Shown here: positions 54,299-64,000 of the stretch, one piece after another
Position numbering within the stretch: the stretch's first letter is position 1
Layout of the letters: each line of letters opens with the position of its first letter
Source: Diacronema lutheri
Lineage: Eukaryota > Haptophyta > Pavlovophyceae > Pavlovales > Pavlovaceae
NCBI GenBank assembly: GCA_019448385.1
Contig: JAGTXO010000018.1
Location: 310,001-374,000, forward strand
DNA: 64,000 nucleotides
Direction: 5' to 3'
Translations under genes and position numbers: made by a program
The notes under the pieces: model-generated
What the model was told of the DNA's origin: nothing
The model's database searches: none
What the model saw: the letters and a program-made list of their open reading frames with translations, nothing else

Positions 54299-56609
54299 AT
54301 GGCCGGCCGAGCGGCGCGACTCGCGCTCTCATGGTTGACGCTCGTCGCGGCGGCTCGGCCCGCGTCGAGCTTCGCGGCGCGCGGCGCGCGCCAGACGGTT
54401 GGCCGGGCGCGCATCAATCCGCCACTTGCGCGTCCGCGTTGCACCGCCGCGCCGCCGCCGCCAGCGCGCACGGCGGGCGCGCAGGGCTACGTCGCGCCGG
54501 CGCACCTGCGCACGTGGGCGCCGTTCACGTACGCGACGCCCAAAGAGCGGCGCGCGGCCGCGCGCGAATTTGCGCGCGGTCTCTCCGCGCGTCAAGGCCG
54601 CGCGCCCGAGGATACGCTGCCGTCGCTCCCGCCCGTCCGCCTCGCGCTGCTTGGCGGCCCGAGCAGCGGCAAGGGCACGCTCGCGCCGGTGCGGCGCGTG
54701 CCGCGCGCGCGCGCCGGCCGCGCGCGCGCCTCACCGCCCTGCCTGTGCGCTTTGCGCCGGCCGCGCGCGCCGCCGCGAACAGATGATCTCCGCCGCGTTC
54801 CGCACGCGCGTGCTCGGCGTCGGCCAGTTGCTGCGCGGCGAGATCCGCGCGCGGTCGCCGCGCGCGTCGCTGGCGGCGGAGGCGATGGCAGCGGGCGCGC
54901 TGCTGCCCGACTGGCTCGTGATCGAGCTGCTCGAGGGCCGGATCGCGTGCTCCGACGACGGCCTCGCGCTTGGCTGGCTCCTCGACGGCTTCCCGCGCAC
55001 GCTCTCGCAGGCGCGCGCGACGCTTAGCGCCGAGCACGCGTCGCTCCGGCCGGACTGCGTGCTCGTCGTCGACCGGCCCGACGAGCTGGTCAAGGAGTTT
55101 GCGCTCGGCAGGATGGCCGACGCCGCGACCGGCGCGACCTACCACCCGACGTATGCGCCCGCTCCGCGCGACATTGAGCAGCGGCTCGTCTGGCGTGTGG
55201 ACGACACCCCTGCCGTCGTCGAGGCGCGGCTACGCGACCATCGCGAGAGCATCGAGCCGATCGTCGGCGCGTACGAGTGCGCGGGGATTCCCGTGCTCCG
55301 CCTCGACAACGCGCGCTCCGAGCTGCGCACCTTCGCCGAGGCGGCCGCGTTTGTCGAGCGTGTCGGCGACGCCAAGCTCGCGCAGATGGGCGGCCGCGAG
55401 GCATTCCGCGCGCGTGTCTTTGGTGGTGGCGGCGGCGGCGGCGGCGGCGCGAGCAGCGGCGCGTCGATCGCCGACGCAGACGTCGAGCCCATTTGTCTCC
55501 TTGACGAGGGCGAGGACGAGTGCATGCGCAGGTACGCGTCGATGCGCGCGAGCTCGGCGGCGTCCGCCGCGGTGCGCGCCCGCAGCGGCGGCGCGCCGAC
55601 AGCGGGGCCGATGGGCGCGAGCCGCGGCCTCGAGCCGCTCCTCGAGGCCGTGCGCAGGTGCAACCTTGCCGACCGCTCGCAGTACATGCCAGTGCTTGTG
55701 GACGATATCACTGTCGGGTACGCCTCGGTTGCATTCGTCGAGCAAATCTGCGCGCACTTTGCGAGCGGCGGGCGTGGCTTCGAGCTCGTGCCGCGAAGCG
55801 CGGCGGACGCCGCCGGCAGGGGCAGCAGCCCCGGCGGCGCTGGCGGCGCGCCACTCGGCGGCGTCGCACTCCGCTTAGCGCCCGGCGTCGTCGGCCTCGA
55901 CGAGCGGACGGCGGCGGTGGGCGCGCTCGTCGCCGAGCTCGTCGCGGACGGCGCGATCGCGCCGTCGTCTGTGCGCGCCGAGTTGCAGGACGTGTGGCCC
56001 GTCGGCGGGCGGCAGACGGCGCCGGCGGGCCAGCCCGTCCTCCGCATTGAGCGCGGCGCGATGGTCCACTTTGGCGTGCCGTCGTATGGCGTGCACGTCA
56101 ACGGGTACGTGCTCGACGCGCACAGCGGCCGGCCGGCGGCGGTGTGGCTCGCGCGCCGCTCCATGTCCAAAGCGACGTACCCGGGCCTGCTCGACCAGAT
56201 GGTGGCGGGTGGCCAGCCCGCCGAGCTCTCCTTTGACGAGAACATGCGCAAGGAGTGCGCGGAGGAGGCCTCGCTCCCACCCGACGCGGTCGGAGCCGCG
56301 CGGGGCGCGGGCGTTGTCAGCTACTGCTATTCGACGCGCAAAGGGCTCTCGACCAAGGCGCTCGCCGTGTACGACTTGTGCATGCCCGCCGACCTCGAGC
56401 CGGTCAACGCCGATGGCGAGGTCGACGAGTTTGTGCTGCTGAGCGTCGACGACGCACTGCAGTCTGTGCGCGAGCGGCTGCCGCTCTGGAAGCCGAACGC
56501 GGCGCTCGTGATGGTTGACTTTGCGGTGCGGCACGGTTTCGTCACACCCGACGAAGCAGGCTACGAGCAGCTCGTGCGCGGGCTGCGCGCGGGCATGGAG
56601 CCCGTGTAG
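54299..56609 (+). CDS. Adenylate kinase–DUF4743–Nudix hydrolase fusion, possibly plastid-targeted
   Basis: Exons are 54299–54688 and 54783–56609 (738 aa). The N-terminus has a signal-like helix and an ASSF motif (LVAAARPASSFAARGAR), suggesting complex-plastid import. The splice completes an adenylate kinase P-loop: LLGGPSSGKGTLAP joins MISAAFRTRVLGVGQLLRGE. The kinase continues with WLLDGFPRTLSQARATL, DCVLVVDRPDELV and DGLALG. After a Gly-rich linker, a DUF4743-like segment (LLEAVRRCNLADRSQYMPVL, VGYASVAFVEQICAHF) precedes the Nudix domain VHVNGYVLDAHSGRPAAVWL, with Nudix-box residues GGQPAELSFDENMRKECAEE. This Nudix type resembles thiamine-phosphate-related hydrolases of yeast and plants. 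An alternative ATG lies at 54278. The fusion within one frame is directly visible; function beyond each domain is inferred. Confidence 0.85.
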
Positions 56610-57049
56610 GCGGGCTTTTGGGTCATCGGCTCATCATCGCTCCCCCTTCCCCTTTTTTTCCGCTGTCAATAAGCACCGCGGCACAGCCTTTGAACGATTG
56701 GGCGGCTGCCCTGTCCCTTGAACGATTGCTTGCGTCCTTCGGGTCCTACGGCACAGCCCCTTGAACGATTGGGCGGCTGCCCTGTGGAGCAGGCGCAGCC
56801 GCGCGTCCCTTGGACGATTGAACGACTTGCGTCATTCTGGTCCTACGGCACAGCCCCTTGAACGATTGGGCGGCTGCCCTGTGGAGCAGGCGCAGCCGCG
56901 CAGGGCGGCAGGCCGCAGGCGGCAGCGGTGAATTGCTCCAAGATGTGAGATGTCTGACCAGTGACCAGACTAGATCGAGTTCCGCGCCCATTTTCAACTG
57001 GGTCCATTGGCCCAAGGCGAGCGGCCATTGCGCCACGCGACGGCACGCG
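56610..57049. other. Intergenic region with small repeats, upstream of eIF3k
   Basis: This 440-bp gap lies between two plus-strand genes. It contains the repeat block 56680–56902 and otherwise must carry the Nudix gene 3' end and the eIF3k promoter. No coding frame is supported. Confidence 0.4.
56680..56902. repeat. Diverged tandem repeat, about 2.5 copies
   Basis: GGCACAGCC with CTTGAACGATTGGGCGGCTG recurs at about 56680, 56750 and 56847. The last two copies also share the GGAGCAGGCGCAGCCGCGC extension and are close to identical over about 55 bp. Confidence 0.8.
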
Positions 57050-57869
57050 ATGGCAGATCTCGACATCGAGCGGATCCCGGCCCTCGAGGCCTCGGTCGAC
57101 GCGCAATGCGCGAAGGGTACGTACGAGCTGGACGACAACCTGCTGCTCTTAAAGCTCTACCAGTTCTTTCCCGAGAAGGCCAACCCGGCCGTCATCGCGC
57201 GCGTGCTCGTCAAGGCGCTCATGCACCTGCCCGAGACGGACTTCCTCCTCTGCATGTATCTCATCCCCGAGCGGATCGCGACGGAGGCGCCGGTGCTGCC
57301 CATCGTCGAGATGTCAAACCGGCTGGAGACGTGCCAGTTCCAGGCTTTTTGGGAGGAGCTTGCCGCCTCGCGCGAGCTCGTCGACGTCGCGCCCGGCTTT
57401 GACGACGCGATTAGGGATTGTGCGTGGAGCGCGCGCTCGCGGGTGTCGGGGCGGCGGCTGCGCCGCCGCGCGCCGCCGTGCGCGGGGCTGGGCTTGCGTG
57501 CGCCGGGCATCGCATGCCCGCGTGGCCGCTCGAAACGGAGGGGATCAGGGGGCGAGCACCCCCAAAAGCGTGCGCGGGCGTGACCGCGCCGCGCGCGCGC
57601 GCGCCGCCTGCGATCGCGCAGATGCCCTCGGCGTCGTGAGCCTCACCTACCAGGTCATCGACTTGAAATACCTCGGCGAGATCTTGCACGTGAGCGACGC
57701 GGCCACGCTCGACCAGCACGTGGCCAAGATTGGTAGCAGGGAGGGCGACAAGGTGCGCGTGAAGCTGAGCGACGACAACCAGGCCAAGGTCAAAGAGCCG
57801 GACGATGCGTCCGCAGTGCGCGCCGACCAGCTCGCAAAGGCGATGCGCGCGATGGCACACGTCCTGTAG
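57050..57869 (+). CDS. EIF3K: Eukaryotic translation initiation factor 3 subunit K
   Basis: Exons are 57050–57419 and 57622–57869 (205 aa, close to the usual ~218). The splice (donor GTGCGT) restores AIRD-YALGVVSLTYQVIDLK, matching the family's GITYQHID block. Other matches are YELDDNLLLLKLYQFFPEKA, LVKALMHLPETDFLLCMYLI and LETCQFQAFWEELAASRELV. The C-terminal PCI/winged-helix part ends KVKEPDDASAVRADQLAKAM. It is a peripheral, non-essential subunit of the eIF3 complex in the cytosol. The stop lies 32 bp from that of the convergent coiled-coil gene. Confidence 0.93.
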
Positions 57870-57901
57870 ATTTGTGTCCTGCCTATATAGGGGGTCGCTC
57901 T

Positions 57902-59298
57902 TCACGACCGACTGCGCGCCCCCGCATGCGGGTCGGGCACGTCGAGCGAGTCAGCGAGCGCGTGCACCGCTCTGCCGAGCGCGGCAAGCTCGCGGCGTAG
58001 CGCCTCGTCGCGCTCGTCGAGCATCCGGCGCAGCTGCGCGTCGGTCGCGGGCTCGCCGCCGCCGCCGCCGCCGCCGCGCGCGCCCGCCACTTTGAGCGCC
58101 GTGACGTCCTGCACCGCCGAGCGGACGGCGTCCTCGAGGGAGAGCCGCCAGCGCGCGTTCTCCTTGCGCGAAGCCTCGAGACGGTCCTGCAGCTGCTGGT
58201 GGATGAGCGCCTGTGTCGATGCGAGCGAGTCGCAACGCTGCAACATGTCCTCACATGAGATATGTCACGTGACGGGCGGGCGCGCGGTGCGGCAGCCGGG
58301 CGGAAGGCATGGCGCGCGCGTGTGAGGCTCGGCGCGCGCTCGTAAGACTGAGTGGGAGCAACAGCGATGGGGCGTGCGGCTGCCACAGCCTCGCAGGCCA
58401 CCGCCGTCGGCGTGTCCTGCGGATCGCTGTCGCGGCCGGCATGCCGATCGGACACGCGCACCCTGCGCCTCCGTGTGTGCGCGCGCGCGCTACCTGCGCA
58501 AGCTCCTTGCCTGTCGTCCATTGCCTCTCGATGGCCGTTGCGCATTGCAGCAGCTTGTCGCGGTGCGTGTCGAGCGCCGATGCGCTTGACGCGCGCAGCT
58601 CGTCGACGAGAACGCGCGCGCCACTCGCGTCCTGGTCGAGGGCGGAGAGCGCGCCCTCCGTCTCGTCGCGACTGCCGCGCGCGCGCGGCGCGCGTCGGTC
58701 GCCACGCGGCGCGCGGCGTGGGCGCGAGGCGCGCCGGGCGGCCGGCGCGCCGCGCGGCGTGCGCGCACTGTCGCGCGAGCTGCTCGGTGAGCGATGCGAC
58801 GGCGGTGTCGAGCTTCTCCTCAAGACCCGAGCCGATGCGTGCGGCCTCGGTGCGCTCCTCCTGCACGAGCTGCTGCGTCAGCTGCTGCGCGCTGCCGACG
58901 GCGGCGAGCTCGGCCGCGAGCGAGTCGCACGTGTCGCGCACGGCGTCGGCGCGCGCGCCGCCCGTGTGCACCTCGTCACGCAAGAGGGCAAGCTCGGCGC
59001 GCAGCACACGGAGCGATTGCGCGTGTTTATTCAGGTGCGCCTCGGCAAGCTCCCACCGCCGCGCCGCGTCTGAGCGCACAGCGTCGAGCTCGTCGACGAG
59101 CACGTCGGAGAGCGTCGCGAACGCATCGCGCAGCTGCTCGAGCTGCTCCGCAACGGCCGCGACGCTGCCGCCGCCGGCCGACGGCAGGCTGGGCGTAGCT
59201 GACGCGCGCCGCGCCGCGCGCTGCGGCGGCCACGGTTCGCGCCCGACGCCCGAGACGCGCGAGACGCTCCCGCGGCGAGACGGCGCGGCCACCGACAT
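57902..59298 (-). CDS. Coiled-coil protein, three exons
   Basis: Exons are 59298–58769, 58671–58494 and 58249–57902 (351 aa). Donors are GTGCGC and GTAGCG. Junctions give QLARQ-HRDETEGALSALDQ and KELAQ-DMLQRCDSLASTQAL. The protein is almost wholly coiled coil after a Ser/Arg-rich start: VAEQLEQLRDAFATLSDVLV, HLNKHAQSLRVLRAELALLR, HQQLQDRLEASRKENARWRL, RRMLDERDEALRRELAALGR. A Gly run interrupts exon 3. The family is not recognised; SF-assemblin, centrosomal or basal-body types are possible. It starts only 37 bp from the divergent LRR gene. Confidence 0.6.
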
Positions 59299-59335
59299 CG
59301 CTCACAAGAGCAGTTCCGCCCCGGTCCAAATAATA
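59299..59335. promoter_or_regulatory. Extremely short divergent promoter, 37 bp
   Basis: Only 37 bp separate the start codons of the coiled-coil and LRR genes. The transcripts' 5' ends must lie inside or overlap the partner gene unless a start is misplaced. Confidence 0.4.
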
Positions 59336-61757
59336 ATGGGCGTGGTCTGCTCGAGACCGTTGGACCCACCGCGGCGGCGGCGTGGGCGCGTGGCGCGGCG
59401 CGTGTCAAGCGTGCGCCCGCTGGGCGCCGAGCGCAGTGATGGGGCCCTCCTGCGTTCGGCAGACGAGCCCAGCGACGCGCCGCCGCCCGACGGCCCGCCG
59501 GCGTGCGGCGATCGTCGCTGGTTCCGGCGCGCACGGCTCGTCTGGCTGCACGCACCGCTCGCGCTGATGCTCGCCGACACGGCGCTCGTGCTTTGCGTGG
59601 CCATATGCTTCGTATGTCGTGGCTCGGGCGGGCTCGTCGTCATCGGCACCGCGCAGCTCGTGTGCGTGGCCGCGCAGCTCCATCTCACGCGCGCCCTCGT
59701 TGGCGCGTACGCGCGCGCGCAGCGCGGCCGGCCGCTGCGCGTGCGCTGGAGGGCGAGTGCGCGCGCGCCGCGCAGCGCGCCGTCGGTCGAATCGGCGCCC
59801 GCCGCGGATGGCGGCGCGACTGCGCGCCTCGACTCGCTCGGCACGCGCGCGCGTGAGAGCGCGCGCGACGCGCCGGCGGCTGCCGAGGCGCCCCGCGCCG
59901 ACGCGCCGACGCGCTGGCACCCGCACCCGGCGGATGAGGAGAATGCGGGCGGCTGGCGCGTCGTCGCGCTCGGCACCCTCTTTGGCAGCTTCGGCGCGTG
60001 CTACTGGGACGGCCTCGCCGCGCTGCACGTGCTCGGCGCGCTGCTGCCCGCGCGCTGGCGCGCGAGCGGCAGCTCTGAGGTGGGCGCTTTTATCGCAGCG
60101 TACCGCCGGCCGCGCGTGCAGCTGTGCGCGCTCGTGCAGGCGTTGCCGAACGCGGCGCTGCTCGGCACGCTGCTTCTCGCTCACTTCACCCGCCGCCCGA
60201 CCGTGCGCGCGACCTGGCCGCTTTTTCAAAAGTGGCGCCTCCTCGGTGCGCTGAGTGCTCCATCCCACGACGCCGTCGCGTCGGTGCCCGTCGGCGTGCT
60301 CATCGCGTCGGCCTCGCTCTCGCTCGCGCTCGCGCTCTCGCAGGTGCCCAGCTGGGCCGCCGCGCTCGTGCACCCGCGCCGCTGGCTTCTCGGCGGCGTC
60401 GTGCCCGCCGCCGAGCTCGAGCTCGGAATTCTCCGGAAAGTTCGCCTCTGCTTCGAGCCGCGCCAAGCCGCGCTTGACGTGCTCTGCGACGCGCTCGCGC
60501 GCGGTCGCACGGCGGTGCGCGCGGTGCACGTCCTCCGCGTGCGCGTCGCGCTCTCCGCCGAGCTGCCCATCCCGCTCGCGCACGGCCCCGCGCGCATCTT
60601 CGCCACGCTCCTCGCGCGCGCGAACGCCGACGCGAACGCCGACGCGGGCGCCGATGCGGACGCGCGCGGGGGCGCGGCGCACTTGCACGCCGCCGGCCGG
60701 CTGATGGAGGACGAGGCGGGCGTGGCGCTCGCGCGCGCTGTCGGCCTCTCCCGCGCCGTCAGCGCGGTGCACGCGCGGGCGAACGCGCTGACGGACGAGG
60801 CCGCCGGCGCGTTCGCGGACGCGGCGTGCGCCAACTCGACGCTCGCGCTGCTCGACCTCTCGGCCAACGCGCTCGGGCGCGGCGCGGGCGAGCGGCTCGG
60901 CGGTGCGCTGCGCCATGCCTCGTGCGCGCTGCGCGAGCTCGACGTCGCGCGCAACAGGCTGGGCGCTGCCGGCGGCGAGGCGCTGGGCAAAGCCCTCGGC
61001 GCCAACACGTCCCTCGAGCGGCTGCAGCTCTCGGCGAACGCGATCGGCGAGCGCGGCGCGTGCGCGCTCGCCGCCGGGCTCGCGCGCAACGGTGGGCTGC
61101 GCGAGCTGCTCCTCGCGAGCAACGCGATCGGCGACGAGGGCGCGGCGGCGCTCGCGGAGGCGCTGCGCTCAAACGGCGCCCTCGCGATGCTCTCGCTCCA
61201 CGACAACGAGATCGGCACGTCGGGCGGCGCGGCGCTCGGCTTGGCGCTCGAGGGCAACGTGTCGCTCCGCGAGCTGCGCCTCGGCCGCAACGCGCTCGGC
61301 GACGAGGGCGCGCGCGCGCTCGGCGCCGCGCTCCGGCTGAACGTTGCCCTCTCCGCCCTGTCGCTCCGCGAGAACGGCCTCACCGACGCGGCGGCCGGCG
61401 CGCTCACCAGTGGGTTGCGCGAGAATGGCACGCTCTACCGCCTTGACCTCGTGTTCAACCGAATCGGCGACAGCGGCGCACGCAGCCTGCGCGCGCTGCT
61501 GAGCGTGAATGACTCGCTTGATGAGCTCGATCTTGCGTGCGTGTCGCGACGCGCCGCCGCGCCGCGCGTGGCGGTTCGTGCGCGCCGCGCCGCGCCCGCT
61601 TCGTTCTCGAAAGAGAGCCTGAGAACGCTCGACACGCGCGCGCCCGCCACCGCGCTCGCGCCGCAGGTACAACGCGCTCTCGGCCAAGGGGAAGCGCGAG
61701 CTGCGGCGGGCGTGGGACGAGAACACGCGCGTCGCTGATCGCCTCATACTATTCTGA
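59336..61757 (+). CDS. Membrane protein with C-terminal leucine-rich repeats (RNI/NLRC-type)
   Basis: Exons are 59336–61536 and 61667–61757 (763 aa). The splice (donor GTGCGT) changes the end to LDELDLA-YNALSAKGKRELRR, a usual LRR cap, instead of the basic read-through. After MGVVCSRPLDPPRRR (Gly-2 and Cys-5 could carry lipid), about four to six hydrophobic segments follow: LALMLADTALVLCVAICFVC, FGACYWDGLAALHVLGALL, LCALVQALPNAALLGTLLLA, VPVGVLIASASLSLALALS. The C-terminal ~280 residues are ribonuclease-inhibitor-like LRRs of 28 residues (TLALLDLSANALGRGAGERL, SLERLQLSANAIGERGACAL, LRELLLASNAIGDEGAAAL). It may be a surface or endomembrane receptor or scaffold; partners are unknown. Confidence 0.78.
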
Positions 61758-62014
61758 CGAGACAGACAACCCTTAGGAGGAGGATGGAACAGCGGTGAAG
61801 ATGGCGCGCGCGAGGCCGACCGCTACAGTTAATAAGGGAGGGAAAAAAAAAGGGGGGTCACAGCGAGAAGAGCAGGGTGTACAGGGTGTGCCATGTGCGC
61901 CTTGGTAGGAGACGATCTGTGGAGGTGGATCTGCACGCGCGCGCTAGGCACCGAAGACCGCCGCCGCGACGACGCCTCTGAGGTTGCTCGCGATTTGAAC
62001 AATCGCATGGTCGC
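61758..62014. other. Convergent intergenic gap
   Basis: This gap holds the 3' flanks of the LRR gene and the small secreted-protein gene, with a purine-rich stretch (about 61829–61860). No gene is seen. Confidence 0.45.
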
Positions 62015-62341
62015 TTAGCACCTGCCGCACGCGCTGGAGTCGGCGAAATGCCCCTTCATGCCCGAACAGGCCGAGTGCGACATGCATGCGTGCTTGGTGC
62101 CAAACATCTCGTACGTGCAGCAGATGGCGGCGCCCAACGCTTCGATGGTCGGCTGCGCGGCGACCAGCGCTGCGGGTTGAGTCTCGGCGGCCAACGACGC
62201 GATTTGCGCCGCCGGCTGAGCGGTAGCGGCTTCGCTCGAGCTCGGGACCATGTCGACGACGCTCGCCGCCGACGCCACCCCAGCAAAGGCCGCGACCACG
62301 GTGCACGCGATGGCGAGGCGGAAGAAGGATGCGCGCTGCAT
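62015..62341 (-). CDS. Small secreted Cys-rich protein
   Basis: The product is 108 aa from the ATG at 62341; an in-frame ATG at 62353 would add four residues. It has a clear signal peptide (MQRASFFRLAIACTVVAAFA, cleavage probably after GVASA). An Ala/Gln/Pro-rich spacer follows, then a compact C-terminal Cys/His/Met module: ICCTYEMFGTKHACMSHSAC, then GMKGHFADSSACGRC. The module could form disulfides or bind metal. No family is recognised. The gene stands alone between the LRR gene and the WD40 gene. Confidence 0.6.
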   Translation of the reverse strand: MQRASFFRLAIACTVVAAFAGVASAASVVDMVPSSSEAATAQPAAQIASLAAETQPAALVAAQPTIEALGAAICCTYEMFGTKHACMSHSACSGMKGHFADSSACGRC

Positions 62342-62491
62342 TGCGGACGGCAAGTGTTTTTCCCGGCGCTGGCTTTCGGCCCTTTCCCGTCTTCCCGGCG
62401 CTGCAACGAGTAGGGAACTTTGAACTTTCCCTTCTCCCCAAAATATTCCCTGACGACCATGGGGAACTTTTCACTTTTCAAAAATTGCGCG

Positions 62492-63772
62492 CTACGGCGA
62501 CGGCGCGCTGCGAAAAGCACCGATAGTGATGCCGAGCGTTGCGATCGAGCGCCGCCGCCGCGCCGCCGCCTTCTGCGTCGCCGCCTGCTTCCAGTTGTGC
62601 CGCGAGAGGATGTGCCGAGCGGACGCGTCGCTGCCGGACAAGCGCCTCGCGCGCCGCGCAGCCGCCGGCCGCTGCACGTCCGAAATCTCAACGACGGGCG
62701 TGTAGTGCGTGAAGACTTGGCTGTCGCGGTGTAACGGCGGATGGCGCACCGCCCTGCGCGCGCCGGGCGCCGCCTCCGTCGCGGCAGCCACCGCCACGTG
62801 CTCGCGAGCGGCTCGCGCCTCGGCGCGCAGCGCCTCCAAGCGTGCAACGGAGACCGCGTCGCGCGCCGCCTGCGCCTCGAGCGCGCTCGAGCGCGCGCTC
62901 GCCGCGCCGTCGGCGCCCACGCCGGACCCACCGGCATGCGCGAGCGGCGATGTGGTGCGCGTCATACCGCCTCCGCGCCCGAAAGCAATGGCGGGTGGTA
63001 CAAGCTCGGGGATCGTGATCGCGTCGAGCGTGTCGACGGGCGTGCGCGGCTCGCGCGCGGAGTTGGGCGGCTCGCGCGGCGACACGAACGCCGCGCTGCT
63101 CGCCTCCGCCGTCGCCGCGGCCGCGGCACGCGCGCGCCCTTCCCACAGCGACGCGCGGTCGGCGAAAGCCGCTTCAATGCGCGCACGCTCCGTCCGCTCG
63201 ACCGCCTCGAGCTCGGGCGGTCGCTTGGGCCGCCAGAGCTCGCCGACGGCGCGCGGCTTGGGCGTGCGCGGCGGGATCAGCTGGCGCACCGCCCACGGCG
63301 CGTGCGAGGCGCTCGCCGGCCGCTCGTCGGCTCCGTCAGGTGACGCCGGCGCGGCGCCGGTCGCGCCGGTCGGCGCCGCCGCGCGGTCGGGCCGCGCGGC
63401 GAGCCGGCTCGCGCGCTCGACGGGCGCGGCCGACGCGGGCCGGACCGACTCGGCGATGTACCGCTGCACCGCGCGCGTCGCTTCGCCCATCTCCGCGCGC
63501 GTCTGCGCCGCCGCCTCGGCGCTGGGCTGCGCGTGCAAGCGCGCGCGCCGCTCGGCGGCCGCCTTGGTCATCACGTCGACGGCGCGGCTGCCGCGCATCA
63601 CCCGGGCCGCGTGGCTCGCTTGCCACGCGGTGCTGTCGTACGAGTTGGGCACGAGCGAGCGCCACGTCGCCTTGTCGTGCAGCTTCCACACGGACGGCTG
63701 GCCAAAGGTGCCGACGAGCTCACCGCGCAACGACCAGAGCGCGACAAAGCCGTTGGCCGTCGCCGTGAGCAC
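62492..63772 (-). CDS. Last exon of a WD40-repeat gene (5' part outside window)
   Basis: The exon begins after a CGCAG acceptor at 63773–63774 and stays open to the stop at 62492 (427 codons with stop). It opens with a WD40 blade, VLTATANGFVALWSLRGELV, then GTFGQPSVWKLHDKATW, which recalls the end of the propeller in WDR49/WDR64-type proteins. The rest is Ala/Arg/Pro-rich with helical segments (ERRARLHAQPSAEAAAQTRA) and a conserved-looking HRDSQVFTHYTPVVEISDVQ. A further upstream exon encoding RNSFIAVTG may lie near 63850–63880, but its borders are uncertain. The N-terminal propeller lies beyond the right edge. Confidence 0.65.
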   Translation of the reverse strand: MLTATANGFVALWSLRGELVGTFGQPSVWKLHDKATWRSLVPNSYDSTAWQASHAARVMRGSRAVDVMTKAAAERRARLHAQPSAEAAAQTRAEMGEATRAVQRYIAESVRPASAAPVERASRLAARPDRAAAPTGATGAAPASPDGADERPASASHAPWAVRQLIPPRTPKPRAVGELWRPKRPPELEAVERTERARIEAAFADRASLWEGRARAAAAATAEASSAAFVSPREPPNSAREPRTPVDTLDAITIPELVPPAIAFGRGGGMTRTTSPLAHAGGSGVGADGAASARSSALEAQAARDAVSVARLEALRAEARAAREHVAVAAATEAAPGARRAVRHPPLHRDSQVFTHYTPVVEISDVQRPAAARRARRLSGSDASARHILSRHNWKQAATQKAAARRRRSIATLGITIGAFRSAPSP

Positions 63773-63940
63773 CTGCGCGGCGGCGGCGGCTCTGTGCGCG
63801 TGAGCGCCGTCGCACCAACGCCCGCGAGCGCCGCACGCGCGCAAATGTGCGGCCCGTAACGGCGATGAACGAGTTGCGCTGTGCGCGCCCCGGCGGGCAC
63901 GCGCGCGGCCGGCGCGAGGGGCCGCGCGATGCGCGCGGCG

Positions 63941-63979
63941 TGCGCGCGCGCGCGCGCGCGCGCGCGCGCGCGCGCGCGC
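63941..63979. repeat. (CG)n dinucleotide repeat
   Basis: This is an unbroken CG/GC alternation of about 39 bp near the right edge, probably intronic to the WD40 gene. Long alternating CG can adopt Z-DNA. Confidence 0.9.
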
Positions 63980-64000
63980 ACGAGCGAACGAGCGCCGATC

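Noticed and set aside
58352-59335. Upstream extension of the LRR membrane protein frame
   Set aside because: It lies antisense to exons of the convincing coiled-coil gene and has no recognisable content; the start at 59336 is preferred.
61537-61738. Basic C-terminal tail of the LRR protein by read-through
   Set aside because: A GTGCGT...AG intron gives the typical LRR cap YNALSAKGKRELRR, while the read-through is Arg/Ala-rich with no resemblance.

Overview
This window comes from the nuclear genome of a very GC-rich, intron-containing eukaryotic alga. Three things point to a flagellate with a secondary (red-lineage) plastid. Phosphoglycerate kinase starts with a signal peptide plus transit-like leader. 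The adenylate kinase–Nudix protein has an ASSF-type leader. Several predicted ciliary genes (TTC12, LRRIQ1 and a CFAP96-like gene) are present. Of 24 introns that could be placed, 4 have GC–AG ends and about 15 start GTGCG. A haptophyte is my best guess, but this is inference; other ochrophyte-like algae remain possible.

Layout. 1–4.0 kb: an NRF-6-like membrane acyltransferase (running off the left edge) and a divergent coiled-coil gene. 4.03–11.0 kb: a DNA transposon with terminal inverted repeats ending in TGACTTTAC, next to long C tracts, with a large reverse-strand transposase gene. 11.3–13.7 kb: one long secreted protein of unknown function. 13.72–13.77 kb: a 54-bp perfect palindrome. 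13.8–23.4 kb: a satellite-like array of about 51 units of 186 bp. 23.4–25.4 kb: a lower-GC island with a broken Copia-like pol fossil and a lectin-like fragment.

25.4–64 kb is a compact gene-dense block, largely in divergent and convergent pairs with gaps of tens of bases. In order it holds: a TORTIFOLIA/SPIRAL2-like HEAT protein with membrane segments, a multi-EF-hand protein, a RUS/DUF647 protein, a PiT phosphate permease, plastid PGK, CDC37, a CFAP96-like protein, a coiled-coil protein, TTC12, LRRIQ1, a membrane protein with a FISHSW-type (TIR/HET-like) domain, a multipass RING-H2 ligase, an adenylate kinase–DUF4743–Nudix fusion, eIF3k, another coiled-coil protein, a membrane-anchored LRR protein, a small secreted Cys-rich protein, and the last exon of a WD40 gene cut by the right edge.

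Functionally there is a possible ciliary neighbourhood (37–50 kb), scattered housekeeping genes (PGK, CDC37, eIF3k), and an accessory region (4–25.4 kb) made of mobile and repetitive DNA. Exon borders were placed by hand from frame continuity and family similarity; they are predictions without transcript support.
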